From Candolleomyces eurysporus (Eukaryota; Basidiomycota; Agaricomycetes; Agaricales; Psathyrellaceae), in NCBI GenBank assembly GCA_027579435.1, contig JANBPK010001523.1, forward strand, positions 1 to 40,417: a stretch of 40,417 nucleotides of DNA, in the 5' to 3' direction. The number at the start of each line of letters is the position of its first letter. Within the stretch, counting starts at the first letter, position 1. Shown here piece after piece: positions 9,951-21,755 of this stretch. Below the pieces are notes generated by a model. That model was not told the origin of the DNA, did no database searches, and saw only the letters and a list, made by a program, of their open reading frames with translations. A program made the translations under genes and the position numbers.

Positions 9951-10601
9951 TCTCACTACATTGATGATTTTGTATTATTTTTGCTAATATTCAAATATCG
10001 TGTTCTGTTCTTGCTTGTATGCGGTCGGTTTCCAAGGGTGGACATAAAAATGAAATGAAATGAAAAAGGGTACGCGGAAATGGTTGAAAGCTGATAGGTA
10101 CGGCACGCGCGAGAGTGGCTTTTTGGGCGCGACGTTGATTTGTGAGATTCTGCCCCTGGTGCGAGCTGGTTTGGAGGCGAAAGCAAGTGTAGGAAAGAGT
10201 ACATCGTGACGATTTAAGCCCTTAAACCAAGTGCTATCACTAAAGATAACTCAAATCGAGGTGTCAATAGCACAACTCGATCCACCGAGAAGGCAACAGT
10301 CAAACATTCGATGACAAGAGTCGCTACAAGCGGTAATTTCTCTCGATGGCCCATCCATTTGTTTGCTCGTTCGTCATAGATTATCAACTAGCGCAAACGT
10401 ACATGCATACGAACCCACTGAGCCGAGAGAGGCACTGTTATTGTAATAGGGGACGAAACGACACGAAGTTGTCGTACTTGTTTGGTATTCAAGAGTACCA
10501 GATAAAACTCGAGCAAACGGGAGTAGGTGATGATATTGGGGCCTGGAGGATGGCATGAAACACATGAACGCTGTAGGTCTCTCTCATCGCTCAATCAAAT
10601 C
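9951..10601. other. Spacer, no gene seen
   Basis: An AT-rich start includes a short ATGAA run (about 10050-10066). No supported exon follows. Confidence 0.4.
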
Positions 10602-11075
10602 CTACATTTGTTGAGTAGGAGGAGAAATGTCATACTCCCTTTCGCTCTTCGTGCAACTGTCGAGCATTTGGGTTGAATAGGTGTCGTCCGAGCGACTTGC
10701 TTGTGACGACACACATACATACAGAGGCATGCCGATGTTTTTTNGCTTATTTACCGCTATATAACTGTCTGTAAAAATCCACGAGCATTTGCTCCTGCTG
10801 CTTCGAACAGTGTCCTCAGTCGAATTTGAGCGACGAGGCCGCCAGTGGAGATAGTAGGAACTGCCCAAAAGAAGAAGGCACCCGGCAAGTGCTCCGGCGG
10901 CTATTGCAGCTATGGTTCCCGCAGATTGACCTTGATACCGGTCTGCGAACCCGGTCATAAAAAGTGGGCGGTGGTGCACGCTTGGCGGAAAGGTTTGTTG
11001 AGTAGGCGAGCGGGGTAGATTGGGCACCTTCTCATTATGCTGGTCGTTTATATCGTGGGTTGCATAGCCACCCAA
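10602..11075 (-). CDS. Possible single-pass membrane protein, partial model
   Basis: I do not recognise a family. The open frame has an N-terminal polar segment, then a clear transmembrane helix (TIAAIAAGALAGCLLLLGSS) followed at once by a basic stop-transfer patch (HWRPRRSN). The C-terminal tail is Ser/acidic and ends SPPTQQM. This layout matches fungal cell-surface receptor-like or sensor proteins with a large ectodomain, but the ectodomain exons are not resolved. Sequence upstream to 11247 is open in another frame. The tail is crossed by an N after a T-run at 10744, and a GTAAAT donor just before it may start an intron. Treat the coordinates as the core of a gene, not a full model. Confidence 0.35.
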   Translation of the reverse strand: MGGYATHDINDQHNEKVPNLPRSPTQQTFPPSVHHRPLFMTGFADRYQGQSAGTIAAIAAGALAGCLLLLGSSYYLHWRPRRSNSTEDTVRSSRSKCSWIFTDSYIAVNKXKNIGMPLYVCVSSQASRSDDTYSTQMLDSCTKSEREYDISPPTQQM

Positions 11076-12580
11076 GTGACGTTAGAGCTACCCTTGTAAA
11101 TGTATGCCCACCGGGCGACCTGAGTCGTTGAAGGCGATATGGCAGTGCGGGCGCGCGGGTGATTGCTTGAATAGTCATCGCCTTCACGTTCCGGAATACA
11201 TTATCTGCCAACTCCAATCCACAGACGCGTATCCCCAATGATATCAACCAAAGACTCGGACTGTCGAGAGAGATATATCATTTAACGGACATCATGCTGA
11301 GTGGGACACTGAGCGGAGTCACTCAAAATCCATCGACGAGAGAAACGAGACGTCGACTGGCGAAAATAACATCGGATCAACGACGAAGTTGAGAGGGACG
11401 AACGCAACGCTGTAACGTTCCCTCAAATGAGGTCATCGTTATCAGGCGACTCAATAATCGTTATGACGTTGGTGAATGTGTACCTGCCTGTGTACGCAAC
11501 CTATGCAGTGCTGGTGACTCCCTTGAGCTTCGCTTGTCCTCTCCGACTTTGTTTCCGCTCTGCTAAGATAAAATGTAGCACCTTCTCGCCAGCGCCAATC
11601 ACTTACGTTTAACTTTCCAAGTTCATCACATTCGCCTCGACTTATCCTGATCTCGAGCCTGTCGATCCGAGAAAGCTAGAGCACTCAGCATGTCGAGTGG
11701 AGCTTGGTCTCGGGGTCGTGCTGACTGCAGCCTTCACCTCAACATCATCCCGTTGAAGCTCAAGATGAGAATGCAGTCGGGCGGTGAGTTTGACGGACCT
11801 CACACGCTGAATTCTGGCGCCTCTCGGCTTGCACTCGCAATGTGGCGCTTCCCTCGCATTCAGGGAAATATTTGATTGACAGCCGGATGCACGGATGGGT
11901 GGGTAGTAAAGGTACGTATCTCGAGGTTATGGTCTTGTTCGCTCATTGATAGCCGTCCGGCACATGCACATACAGCGTTTGAGAGAACCCTTGGCAGAAG
12001 GAGATAGTACTGCACTTGGGGACGCAGATCAATCGTTCAGGGATCGCACCGAGGCATGAACCTCTGTTTCCTTGGAGTTTTATGAAATCGTCGGTTCGTG
12101 ATTGGGCCTCGGGTGTTACATTTAAGGTAAACGAGCCTGTGCTTTGTGCTGCTAGAAGACCTGACAGGTTTTCTCTGTCTGCTTTTAGGGCTATGGGATA
12201 GCCTCGATCAAAAAGAGCTGCTTGGACGAGCTGCATCTTTGGTTAACACTGCTATACGGAGGTTCGAGCAGTTTCAGACAGGGTTGAAGCAATTGCTAGG
12301 GAGTTTCTCGATGCGCATCCGGGGTTCCTGCAGATACGAATATCAAAACTACGTAGGGCAGACACTTCCCAATATCGAAATCGAATCCGATGGAGCTTGA
12401 CACCTCCCTTCGTTCACCGCACGGCAGGCGTAGGGCGGTGCAGATTGCCCTAGCTGCCGACTTTAAGTCCGCAGCTTGACCCTACGCCTGTAGCGAAGCG
12501 TTGTTCGATCCGCTTCGGAAGGACGGATGGACGGGAATACCCCATATGCGTTCATTTGAAAGGACACTGTAGAAAACCCG
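11076..12580. other. Spacer upstream of the peroxygenase gene
   Basis: Scattered open frames (for example 12016-12201 plus, 11943-12236 minus) overlap each other, lack domains and do not form exon chains. No gene is supported. The last part is the peroxygenase promoter. Confidence 0.4.
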
Positions 12581-12587
12581 TATAAAA
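12581..12587 (+). promoter_or_regulatory. TATA box of the peroxygenase gene
   Basis: A perfect TATAAAA lies 51 bp before the ATG at 12632, leaving a short 5' UTR. Confidence 0.7.
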
Positions 12588-12631
12588 CCTGTCTACGTGC
12601 AATCAAGAATCTCAAACCCCAAACATTCAAC

Positions 12632-14007
12632 ATGATCTCTCGTCCATTTGTTCTTCTTACTTCACTCCTTTTCTTACTTTCTAGTGCTTTCGCGTTCCCC
12701 AACTATGCGGACGTTCTGAAGCGTCAAGAAATTGAAGACGCTGGTTCTCGTACAGGTGGACCTTTCCGCCCAGTTGATCCGCCTCTGCCACCTGGGCCAC
12801 CTAGGTTTACAGGCGCCAAGCTGGTTCACGACCGTGCTCATCCCTGGAGGCCGCTTAGAGACGGTGATGTGCGAGGACCGTGCCCAGGAATGAATACTCT
12901 TGCGTCTCACGGTGTCTGTGTCCAGTTCGACCTATTGGATATCTTGATCGCTGACTCGTCTTAATTTCTCTAGTACATCTCTCGCGACGGTGTTGCGTCG
13001 CCATCCGAGATGGTCACTGCTGTCCAGGAGGGTGAGTGTCTTTTCATGGAACCGGATAATAGTGCAGCCGACTTATTTGTCTCCCAGGATTGAATATGGA
13101 AAACAAGTTTGCCATATTTGTGACCTACCTCAACCACTTGATGAACGGGAACCTCGTCACCGACCTTCTCAGTATTGGAGGTAAGACGAGCAAGACAGGT
13201 CCTGATCCTCCCGCTCCTGCCCATGCTGGTGGTCTCAGCGTTCACGGAACGTTTGAAGGTAAGTTTTCAAATGGATTACAATGTGATGGATCCTCATTTC
13301 ACGTTCTAGGCGACGCTGGGATGACTCGAGGGGACGCTTTCTTCGGCGACAATCATAGCTTCAACCAGACCTTGTTCGATAAGGTAAGTTTCATGCGACC
13401 GCCGTCCAACCACGATCCTGATTGATGTTTGGGATGCCGGATTAGTTCGTTGACTTCAGTAACCGCTTTGGAGATGGCTTCTACAACCTGACGGTCGCCG
13501 GAGAGTTGCGCTTCCAGCGTCTCCAAGATTCGATCGCCACCAACCCGCAGTTCTCGTTCAAGAACGTTCGCTTCATTACGGCTTACGGAGAGTCTGTCTT
13601 CCCCCTCAACTTTTTCGTCGACGGGAGAAAAACGGAAAAGAAACTCGATATGGACTCGGCGAGGTTGTTCTTCAACGATATGAAATTACCAGCTGACTTC
13701 TTTAGGGCTCCTATGCCGATGAGTAACGAGGGCTTGTCGGAGATCTTCCAGATGCACCCTTTCCTTCCTGGTCGAAACGTGGATGAAAAGGTCGACAACT
13801 TTGTTGTTGACCCTGCCTCCGCTAACTTCGATACGTCAAGCTGTATCCTGTACGAGGATATCCTGAATACCGTCAAGGGTCTGTATCCCAACCCGACGGG
13901 GGNTGTTGAAGCGCAATTTGATCAAGAATTTACGTTTCTTCTATGATGGTTTCTCCGCTGTGTTTAGTGATGAATGTACTGAACAGTTCCCTTACGGACA
14001 ACAGTAG
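12632..14007 (+). CDS. Unspecific (aromatic) peroxygenase, secreted heme-thiolate enzyme
   Basis: This enzyme uses hydrogen peroxide to insert oxygen into aromatic and aliphatic C-H bonds, acting outside the cell. Exons 12632-12913, 12974-13031, 13088-13258, 13310-13383 and 13446-14007 give about 381 aa, close to the Agrocybe enzyme length. A signal peptide (FVLLTSLLFLLSSAFA) is followed by a possible KR processing site. The PCP motif supplies the heme-ligand Cys at about residue 84, EGD (about 170-172) is the metal-binding motif, and Arg237 and Glu244 in RFITAYGE are the acid-base pair of the long (group II) class. Two late Cys (SSCILYED, DECTEQF) fit the conserved disulfide. The N at 13903 after a G-run shifts the frame. 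Ignoring it restores the normal C-terminus ending FPYGQQ and makes the exon total divisible by three, so it is a base-calling artefact. Confidence 0.95.
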
Positions 14008-16056
14008 ACTACATATTTAGATGATATTTTCTGCGCCAATCTTCTCTGCGTATTCCTTCGTTTTATGTACCTTTCGAGTTTAGTATTTTTTTATAACTCG
14101 GGACATTGCTGATTGATATTATTACCTATTTCACCTGTGACTCCTTTCCTGGCCCTGACCCAGAAGAGCGGTGAGAGTAGTTGAGCCTTCGGCCGCAAAG
14201 AACGCGTCGGTCTCTCATACATATCAATCAACGCAGCTCAGGACGAGCACCAAACGGGCCCGTCATTTTCTAAACGAGCGAATTTTGGCCTGGAAGGATC
14301 TACATATAGAGAATCCGAACGCAAGTTCGTCAGCGCTCATATGGCTGGGCCAGGCAACAGACCCTGATGAAGCTCGATTCGATTGGACCCAATTTCTGTA
14401 AGCGAAGGCAGGGTAGGAAGGAGATGAATCAGGCCCTGTCGTTGTCGTAGCACAGCAGTACACCGAAGGGGTCGCGAGAACCAGAGCCACTGATTCACTG
14501 CCGCAAGCCGAACGACCAAGCTAGACACGGGGAAGTTGGGAGGAAAAGTACATACAAGAGCTTCTCAAAAACTGCCGGAAAGCTCCGACCACCGTATTCC
14601 TACGAACGAACGAATATCAGTAAGTGACATCAGCGGCTGTCGACCCATCTGCCTGACAGAATTTATCGAGGTCGTTTAATCAAGGCATTGTAGCACACCA
14701 CCAGTACCACTTTACATCCGAAGTCCACCTTAACAATTGAAAAAGATAGATGGCTCCAGACGACGAATTAGCAAGGCACCCTAATTGAGAAGGAGTGCGA
14801 CGCCCAGATGAGCACACTAGGCACCGACAAGCCTATCCCTCGTGATCCTCACCTCGTTATGCCTCCCCACAGGAGCTGCGGCACCGAGGTCGATGGTGTC
14901 TCTTCCGGGGAAACAAGATGTGCTCAATGAGCTCGTCAGTCAACTAGAGTTCAATCTGGTCCCGTCAAAAGTTTAAATTACTCCGCAGGCGACAGGGAAA
15001 ATTAGGGGCCAGGCGACCCTATTCTTCCGATTCTGATCCACTGGGTCATCTTCGCGACTCGGAGGCCGTGAGCCTCCAGGAGGGCCAACTTCCGTACACA
15101 TCGAACACGTACCTGCTCTCGTCACTGTGGGCATCGATTGGCGATCACCGTGGGCAGGTTTTGCGTTGCAATTGCCAAAGTTCGAGGCTTAACACACACG
15201 CTCTATCACAGCGCCTCGAAGATTTTGAGTGCTGAATGTCCTTTCCTGGGTTATAATTCCTCGACTCTCGGATACTCTAAGCGCAACGTGATCGAGAACG
15301 ATGGTTCGAATGACTTCTGTGGGATCAGATCAAGAAGCCGATTGCCTCAAGTCGTTTTCACCCCACCATTTTCGGTGTGTTCTCGCTCCACTCTGACAGC
15401 TATATCGACTTATAAAATCGCCTTTCCAGCTTGAGTACACATATTCAGCTATTGATCAACGTCTGAGTCCAGTTTAATTCTTGGTTAAAACGCTGGACCC
15501 TACCTTTGGCGATGTTTACGAGGCCGCACCGGACTTATTCTGGCAATTAAGTGGGGCGTGTGACGACCCAATTCGCCGAGTATGGCGTCTCGGTCAGTCA
15601 TTTCTCCAATCGACCCGGAATGATCTCATGCTATCGCTTCCAGGAGGCTTCGAACTTCGCTCTCCCCTACGATTTTTCTCAGGATTTAGCCACAAACGCA
15701 ATTCACTGAGCGGCCTAGTCGTCGGTGGGCGGTCGGTCCGCTTCTGACAATTTATTATTACACAGTAGCGCGGTATGAGAGCGCCAGGTGGTGCAGCTCA
15801 AGCTCCGCACGGTGAATATTCTGAGAGGTGGGTTCTTCTGCTTCTCGCATCTCCGTGTAGGCGCAAGAGTATGCCCAAGAGTGAGACCATGATTCGATAT
15901 CATATGATCGTCTGATATGATATACTAATCTCCCCTCGTTTCGCTCCTCTTCCATTTTCTCTCTCAGCCCAGCCCCCATCTTCCACTGCCTCACCTCTTA
16001 TTCCTTGTTCCGTTCTCGTTTCCTTTGTTCCCTCACTCGTGCTTGAACGGGCGCTC
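14008..16056. other. Long spacer between peroxygenase and 7TM genes
   Basis: There is the 3' region of the peroxygenase, then about 1.9 kb without a supportable gene. A TATAAAA lies at about 15412, but the frame after it (15481-15747) has no recognisable domain and no splice support. The last 150 bp are C/T-rich, typical of a fungal core promoter before the 7TM gene. Confidence 0.4.
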
Positions 16057-17954
16057 ATGAACAGAGAAGACATCCAAGCGAAGCTTCAACGAGGCGATTT
16101 TCTCTTTCCTGCAGATCGAGACGAGCAGGTGTACAACCTGATCGCATTCTGGCTAGCTGTACGTCCCCTCTTTCAATGATCACAAGTGTTCGTTGTCCCA
16201 TTCTGACTTGATGATTGCGGTGTATGCTGGTCAGGGTTTCATCTACGGTTCGTTGGCTTCCCTCATGATTTCAAGCCTTTTGGGCATTCAAAACTCAATC
16301 GGGCTTCCGACATTGTTGCGAACAGGAATCTATGCCGTGCTTTTTTTTCGCTGCTATTTTCTTGACAAATAGGGGGAGGACGAAGCGAAATGTGGTGTCA
16401 ATGGTGCGTCGTAGTTGTATACCTTGTTCCATCGTTTATCTGATCTCCAATTTACGACTTTCCAGACGTTCTATGTGTCGATGTACATCATGTTCATCAT
16501 GAACACTGGTTACACGTGTACGTCTCCTTGATTCTACCCGCCTCGTATTCTCACATGTACGAACGAGTATGGGCCAACTAAACTGTGCCATGTAGGCATC
16601 AACATCTACCGATTCGTCCAAGCGTACGCAAAAGGGGACACGCCGGTCCAGCCTATTTACTACTTCCGTAACTGGCCAGCATGGGACAACTTCTCGTTTG
16701 TTGTGGTGGTGACGTCTCTAATCTTGTTCGCTGATGCTCTCGTGGTAAGTGGCTCGCTCTGATTACTTTCCGTTCCTTCGATTTCTTTTCCCTGGATCCA
16801 CACTCCGTTGTATCCACTTTACCTCCTTTTTTATTCTCTCACTTCCCTTATTACCCCAATCGCGTCGCCGGTAAAGCGTTTTGCAAAGTTGCTCAAGAGC
16901 TGACGTTCACGATTTACATTCTCCTTCCTTTACGCGATTTTGTGCTGCGACCGACACTTCCGAAGATTTATCGGTGCTTTATTATCTGGGAATGCAATTA
17001 TTATGTGGTCGCAATACCCACGTTTCTTCTCGCTGCCAGTATCGGTGAGTTGATTTCCTGCCGTTTTGTTGGGCTTTCGAGGCTCAATCCGGGCCGACGA
17101 TAACGGCGCAAACTCGATCCCACCTTCGGTCTTCTGCACGAAACTATGAGCTGAATGGCCCTTGGTTTTAGGAATCAACACAGTGACTGTTACCTCCTTT
17201 GTGCGACCAGACTTAATGAGCTGGTCGCAAGTCGTCATATTCCTCAACCTCATCTACCCGGTCAACCTAGTCCAAAACATCCTCACCACCGGCCTTATCG
17301 CGTTCAAAATCTGGCGTCAGCACCTCGTATCCAGGGCCTCGGGCCTTTATTTAGCGAGTAACTGGAATTTGTTAACAATCTTGCGGATTATAGTGGAGAG
17401 CGCGCTGGTCTACACAGTTCAGCAAGTTGTGTTATGTGTTCTGTACTTCTTGAGGCATCCGGCGCAGGTGATTATACATGCGACTCTTGTGCCTAGTATC
17501 GGTGCGTCTCGGCTGTTCTGGCTCCAGCTCCCTTTCACTTACCCCTTTATTCTCTCTCAATTCCCGCTCTCTCAACTCAGGCATCGTCTTCGTCCTCATC
17601 GCCGTCCGTACACACATGGTAATCTCCGATACGAGCAGTAACGACTGGCCACTTCGCTCGAGCTTCATGATCCCGGGATGGTCAGATAGGGGAGACGATA
17701 GCGACAGCCACACGGCGCGTTACCGTCCTTCAAGCACTTCACCCGTCACTCCAAGTTCAGCACAAACGAATTTCACCGACCTTCCAATCCTAGCAAAGGA
17801 AGAGGACTCAGAGCTTGGAATGAGAGGACGGCCGAGAGGACTATCGTTCATGGAAATGCTGAATGAAGATAAGGAGATGGAAGCGAGGGACAACCTGGAG
17901 ACAGAGTTGAAGGGGAGGAGAGAAAGACCGACGTTGGACCGGATAAATGTGTGA
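16057..17954 (+). CDS. Seven-transmembrane orphan receptor-like protein
   Basis: Eight exons (16057-16158, 16235-16247, 16326-16403, 16466-16517, 16596-16744, 16966-17044, 17172-17501, 17581-17954) give about 391 aa. Seven hydrophobic segments follow one another: NLIAFWLAGFIYGIYAVLFF, YVSMYIMFIMNTGYTC, FSFVVVVTSLILFADALV, YYVVAIPTFLLAAS, the QVVIFLNLIYPVNLV region, ILRIIVESALVYTVQQVVL and IGIVFVLIAVRTHM. A Ser-rich, charged cytosolic tail of about 100 residues comes last. The motif YRCFIIWECNYYVV after TM3 is typical of a large mushroom-specific family of uncharacterised 7TM proteins. An extra T in the 8-T run at about 16341-16348 breaks the frame. With seven Ts the frame reads on through FLTNRGRTKRN, so this is probably a sequencing error. 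Ligand and G-protein coupling are unknown. Confidence 0.8.
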
Positions 17955-18974
17955 TTTCTCAATGAGTGCTCAATGATTTCTGTATTTTTATTGCTTTCGT
18001 GTATTCCGATAGATCGTTGTATCATAGGCTGTTAGTGTTTATTTCCTATCTGCTTTGCGGAGGGGTCCGTTTTTGACAGGCACATTCCATAGTTCCCGAC
18101 CGAGGACAGAGTGCTCTCGGCGCTGTGCCTGTCCTTCCTGAAGGCGACTTAGAGGAGGTTAGTGTGAGAACGACACGCTAAATGTTGGAATGCTGGCGAA
18201 CAACCAGATTTGATTCTCAAACGACCATCGCCGCTACCTGCAAGGATCATATACAAGCTGCTGTAACGAGACAAAAAGTTCGACAGCCGTTCTAGGGGTT
18301 TTAGTTTTGGACCGGGATCTGGCCGATCTGTATAGCGATGATGCAAGTCGCCTTTTCATTGCAAATGCATACGTGAAGTGGAGGGATAAATTTTAGCAGC
18401 TGCATATTCGGAAACCCAAAAGTCAGCTCAGCATATTGAGTATGCTCGGGGAGTTAGACGTTTGTGGCTCGCCCTTCCCGGTGCCGAGCAGCGGTGCAGA
18501 TTTTCCGCATTCCCCATGAGCCAGCGAGCGTTTTGACCATGATACCCGTGACAATTTGTAAACGGTAGCCGTAGCCATAGGAAGTACTAAGAGGCTAATG
18601 TAAGTACGATTAGTGCCACCGATCGATGATAGAATTGACATTTAGAGGAGGAACAGACCATGGTACGATTCGACACCCACCCATCCTGACACACCTACTC
18701 GGCCTAAATTGTTATTTCAGAAGCCAATTTAGGGTTCGTGAATTCAATTGATGAACCTTTAATCCTCAACCTCGGATCGCCGTTCCCTTCGAATCCTTCC
18801 AATTGGCTGCTCGCGTTGGTTTGTTCAGTGGAGCTAGCTCTTCGTCCTAATAATAGATATATGTATCACGCGGTGTCATACTTCGAATCTGCAAAGGCTT
18901 TTCCGCCCAACATCTATATTTGAGGGCATCCTGCGAATCTGGGCCCATTGAAGTGGCATCAAACGGTTCCTTCA
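17955..18974. other. Spacer, no gene seen
   Basis: This is the 3' region of the 7TM gene and the promoter of the DUF1996 gene. Frames such as 18423-18641 (minus) and 18738-18923 (plus) have no motif or intron support. Confidence 0.4.
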
Positions 18975-18981
18975 TATATAT
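18975..18981 (+). promoter_or_regulatory. TATA-like box of the first DUF1996 gene
   Basis: TATATAT lies 56 bp before the ATG at 19031. Confidence 0.5.
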
Positions 18982-19030
18982 CCCTGCATCCGTACCACAT
19001 CTAGGCTAGCGACTAGAATTACAGTCCACT

Positions 19031-21095
19031 ATGCTGGCGCTATCTGCTGCTCTGATAGTCGCCTCAGCGGTCCAATATGCGACTGCGACGATTCGCTTTG
19101 GGTGCGCTCAGCTTGTCACTCAGCGTTTAGACCCGTAAGTACTATCTTTTGTCCGTTCGCTCACCAGCCGTTGATACTTCTGCTTCGACGCGCAGGTTGG
19201 TTACTCCTGGACAGATCTCTCCCCATGTCCATCAAATTGTCGGAGGGGTACGTTTTCCGCCCGCAATATTTACCATCATAAACGAGACATTTGCTGACTC
19301 TACTCCTGTAGAACGCGTACGCAACTTCGGTTAAACCTGTAAACGCGAGAGGTTGACTTCATTTCACAGCTTTAACGTGACAATGGACCCCAAGGAGGAC
19401 TACTCCAAGACCGCTACTTGTACCACCTGTCGCTTCAAGGAGGACAAGTCTAATTACTGGACTGCGGTTCTTTACTTCAAGCACTCTAATGGAAGCTATA
19501 TGCGAGTGAGTACCATATAGTGCTTCGAAGAATTTGATCCTTGCAGCACTCGCTGACGCGGTATAACTTCCAGGTGCCCCAGAAGCCCAACGACCAGGTT
19601 GGACCCACGAACGGTGGAATGACTGTCTACTATATTGCTGGCTATCCTCCCTTCCAAAAGGTCACCGCCTTCCCAAAGGTTCGCGAACACCCCGTTGTTA
19701 TCATACTTCGCGCTTTCATAACCAGTGACACACCGTGTGCTTGTGTTTCCTTCAGGGATTCCGAATGATCTCAGGTAATCCAATGATACGCAGCAAGGCC
19801 GCCCCTGCGCGTAACAACGTCGAATCTTGGGCTATCAGTTTCCGCTGCTGGGATAATCCTCGGGGTTCGTCCAATAACGGTCCGCCTGGTGGTGGACAGG
19901 ACACCCTCACCCTCCCGAACAAGTTCTGTGCGGGTGGTATCCGATCGAATATCTTCTTCCCTACGTACGTTTTTTCATCGCAGACAGGTCCTGAAATTTG
20001 TATATACTAATGACGATGCATCTTTAGATGCTGGGACGGGAAGACCTTGGACCCTCCTGACCACGCCGTGAGTAATTCCTACAAATTGGCTCTCATTTCA
20101 CCGGTCGTTGATGACTCTCGACAAAACAGAGCCACATGGCTTATCAATCGGGGACCGTCGACCCTGGCTTTGGAATCATTTGGCAGAATGGAACCTGCCC
20201 TTCATCACACCCTGTGCGCACCCCGACAGTTCTCTACGAGATTGCCTGGGACACGGCCCCGTTCAGAGATGTTTGGCCTAAAGACGGCAGCCAGCCGTTG
20301 GTAATGAGCCAGGGAGACCCGTGAGTCCGATTCCATACCTTTTCTTCCAATGGTATCTGCTGGACTTGAATAACGTACATCTAACCCCATCGTTATATAG
20401 GACGGGCTATGGACAGCACGGAGACTACGTCTTCGGATGGGAGGGCGACTCCCTCCAACGCGCTATGGATACCTGCAAGGATCAATTTGGCACTCCCGAG
20501 GCCTGTCGCGAGCTAACAGTCCTGTCCGATGCCGAGATCAACCGGTGCGTCCAAAAGGCCGTGCTAAATGAGAGAGTCGAGGGCGAATGTAAGTCACTTA
20601 TTAGTTCCTAGACTCACACTGGGGAGGATATGAGTAGACTGATTGACCTTTGGGTTGTGTTATAGATCTCTCGGCCTTACCCGGATGCAACCCCATCCAG
20701 AACGGACCCAGCCCTGCGACAATGCCCGCCAACTGCAATGCCATCTCTACCGTTCCTGGCTCTCAACCCACAGCGACCGCACCTACCACGACAGTTGTTG
20801 CACCGACACCGACGCCGACTACGACCGTTGTCAACCCACAGCCAACTGCTCCTCAGGGCCCAGCCGTTCCGAAGTACGGCCAGTGCGGAGGAAACGGCGT
20901 ACGTTCCTGTCTTATTTTTTTTCTTTGTGTTAGTTGATATATTAACTTGGATCATATTCATCAAGTGGACGGGTTCGACTGCTTGCGTTGCTGGAAGCAC
21001 CTGCGTCAAGCTGAACGAATGGTGAGTTACCCCATCCAGTTTCGCAGGTTCCAACATCTAATAAGGGCGTTTTTAGGTACTCTCAATGCCAGTAA
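19031..21095 (+). CDS. Secreted DUF1996 protein with C-terminal cellulose-binding module (CBM1)
   Basis: Twelve exons (19031-19134, 19196-19247, 19312-19316, 19370-19505, 19574-19678, 19756-19964, 20028-20067, 20130-20320, 20401-20588, 20666-20898, 20966-21021, 21077-21095) sum to 445 codons plus stop. A signal peptide (MLALSAALIVASAVQYATA) leads into a DUF1996 domain with DPLVTPGQISPHVHQIVGG, the Cys pair in ATCTTCRF, YWTAVLYFKH, SFRCWD, NIFFPTCWDGK and HGDYVFGWEGDSLQRAMD. A Pro/Thr linker (PTPTPTTTVV) and a complete CBM1 (YGQCGG, CVAGSTCV, EWYSQCQ) end the protein. The CBM1 points to action on crystalline cellulose or plant cell walls. The domain's own activity is not known to me. The third exon is only 5 nt long and is required to join VGG to FNVTMDP. 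The paralogue at 38589 has the same microexon. Confidence 0.93.
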
Positions 21096-21755
21096 GGGTT
21101 ATCTATGCGGGGAACGGTTGAATCATTGCGATAGTTTCATACTTTCTTCTTCACTTCTTGCCTCTACGATGTACACATTTATGTAGTTCTCAGTGTAACA
21201 TGATGAAGTCTCGGTTAATCTCGTCTTCCCTCAACTGTGAGCGTCTGAATGAGTCCTCTGTAAAGGAGGTGTTGTGTTGGTGCCTGGTAAGAATAGCGCT
21301 GAGAGTGCTTTGACCTTGGCACTGCGCTTACTTTGGAGTCCCTTTTTTACTCTACCACCCTGATTCAGTTGCATCGTCTTCCACCTCACCCTCCAATCTA
21401 TTCCTTTCCTGTTACGGGCAAGGTTTTCAGGGATTAAAAANCAGTCTTAAGAACGAGGGACGACGGTGGGAGGGCAATAATGTAAGGAGTTGATTCGACA
21501 GGGAAAGCCACAAAGAGCTAGCTACAAGGTATATGTCGGGAGCTTTAACCCGGAGCTTGACTTGCGCACGAACTTGCGCACGAAGCAACGGACTTTACCG
21601 TCATATTGTCCTATAGTCAAACACGAGCAAATTCGCTTCCGCCTCGTGTTCGGACGAGAGTGGAGGCATCCTTACCTCCCGCCCGCTCTATATGAACGAC
21701 GTGGTAGTAGATATACCCAGGACACAGCCGTGGACTTTGGCACTCGAAGAGACCA
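21096..21755. other. Spacer, no gene seen
   Basis: This is the 3' region of the DUF1996 gene. An N after an A-run lies at 21441. The plus frame 21490-21873 has no recognisable motif and may be decayed upstream sequence of the following remnant. Confidence 0.35.

Noticed and set aside
13900..13946. Premature end of the peroxygenase (frame ending FTFLL)
   Set aside because: It depends on the N at 13903 after a G-run; without it the frame continues to the expected C-terminus at 14007.
14171..15747. Several open frames of 70-100 codons between the peroxygenase and 7TM genes
   Set aside because: No domain, no exon chain and mutual overlap; not supportable as genes.
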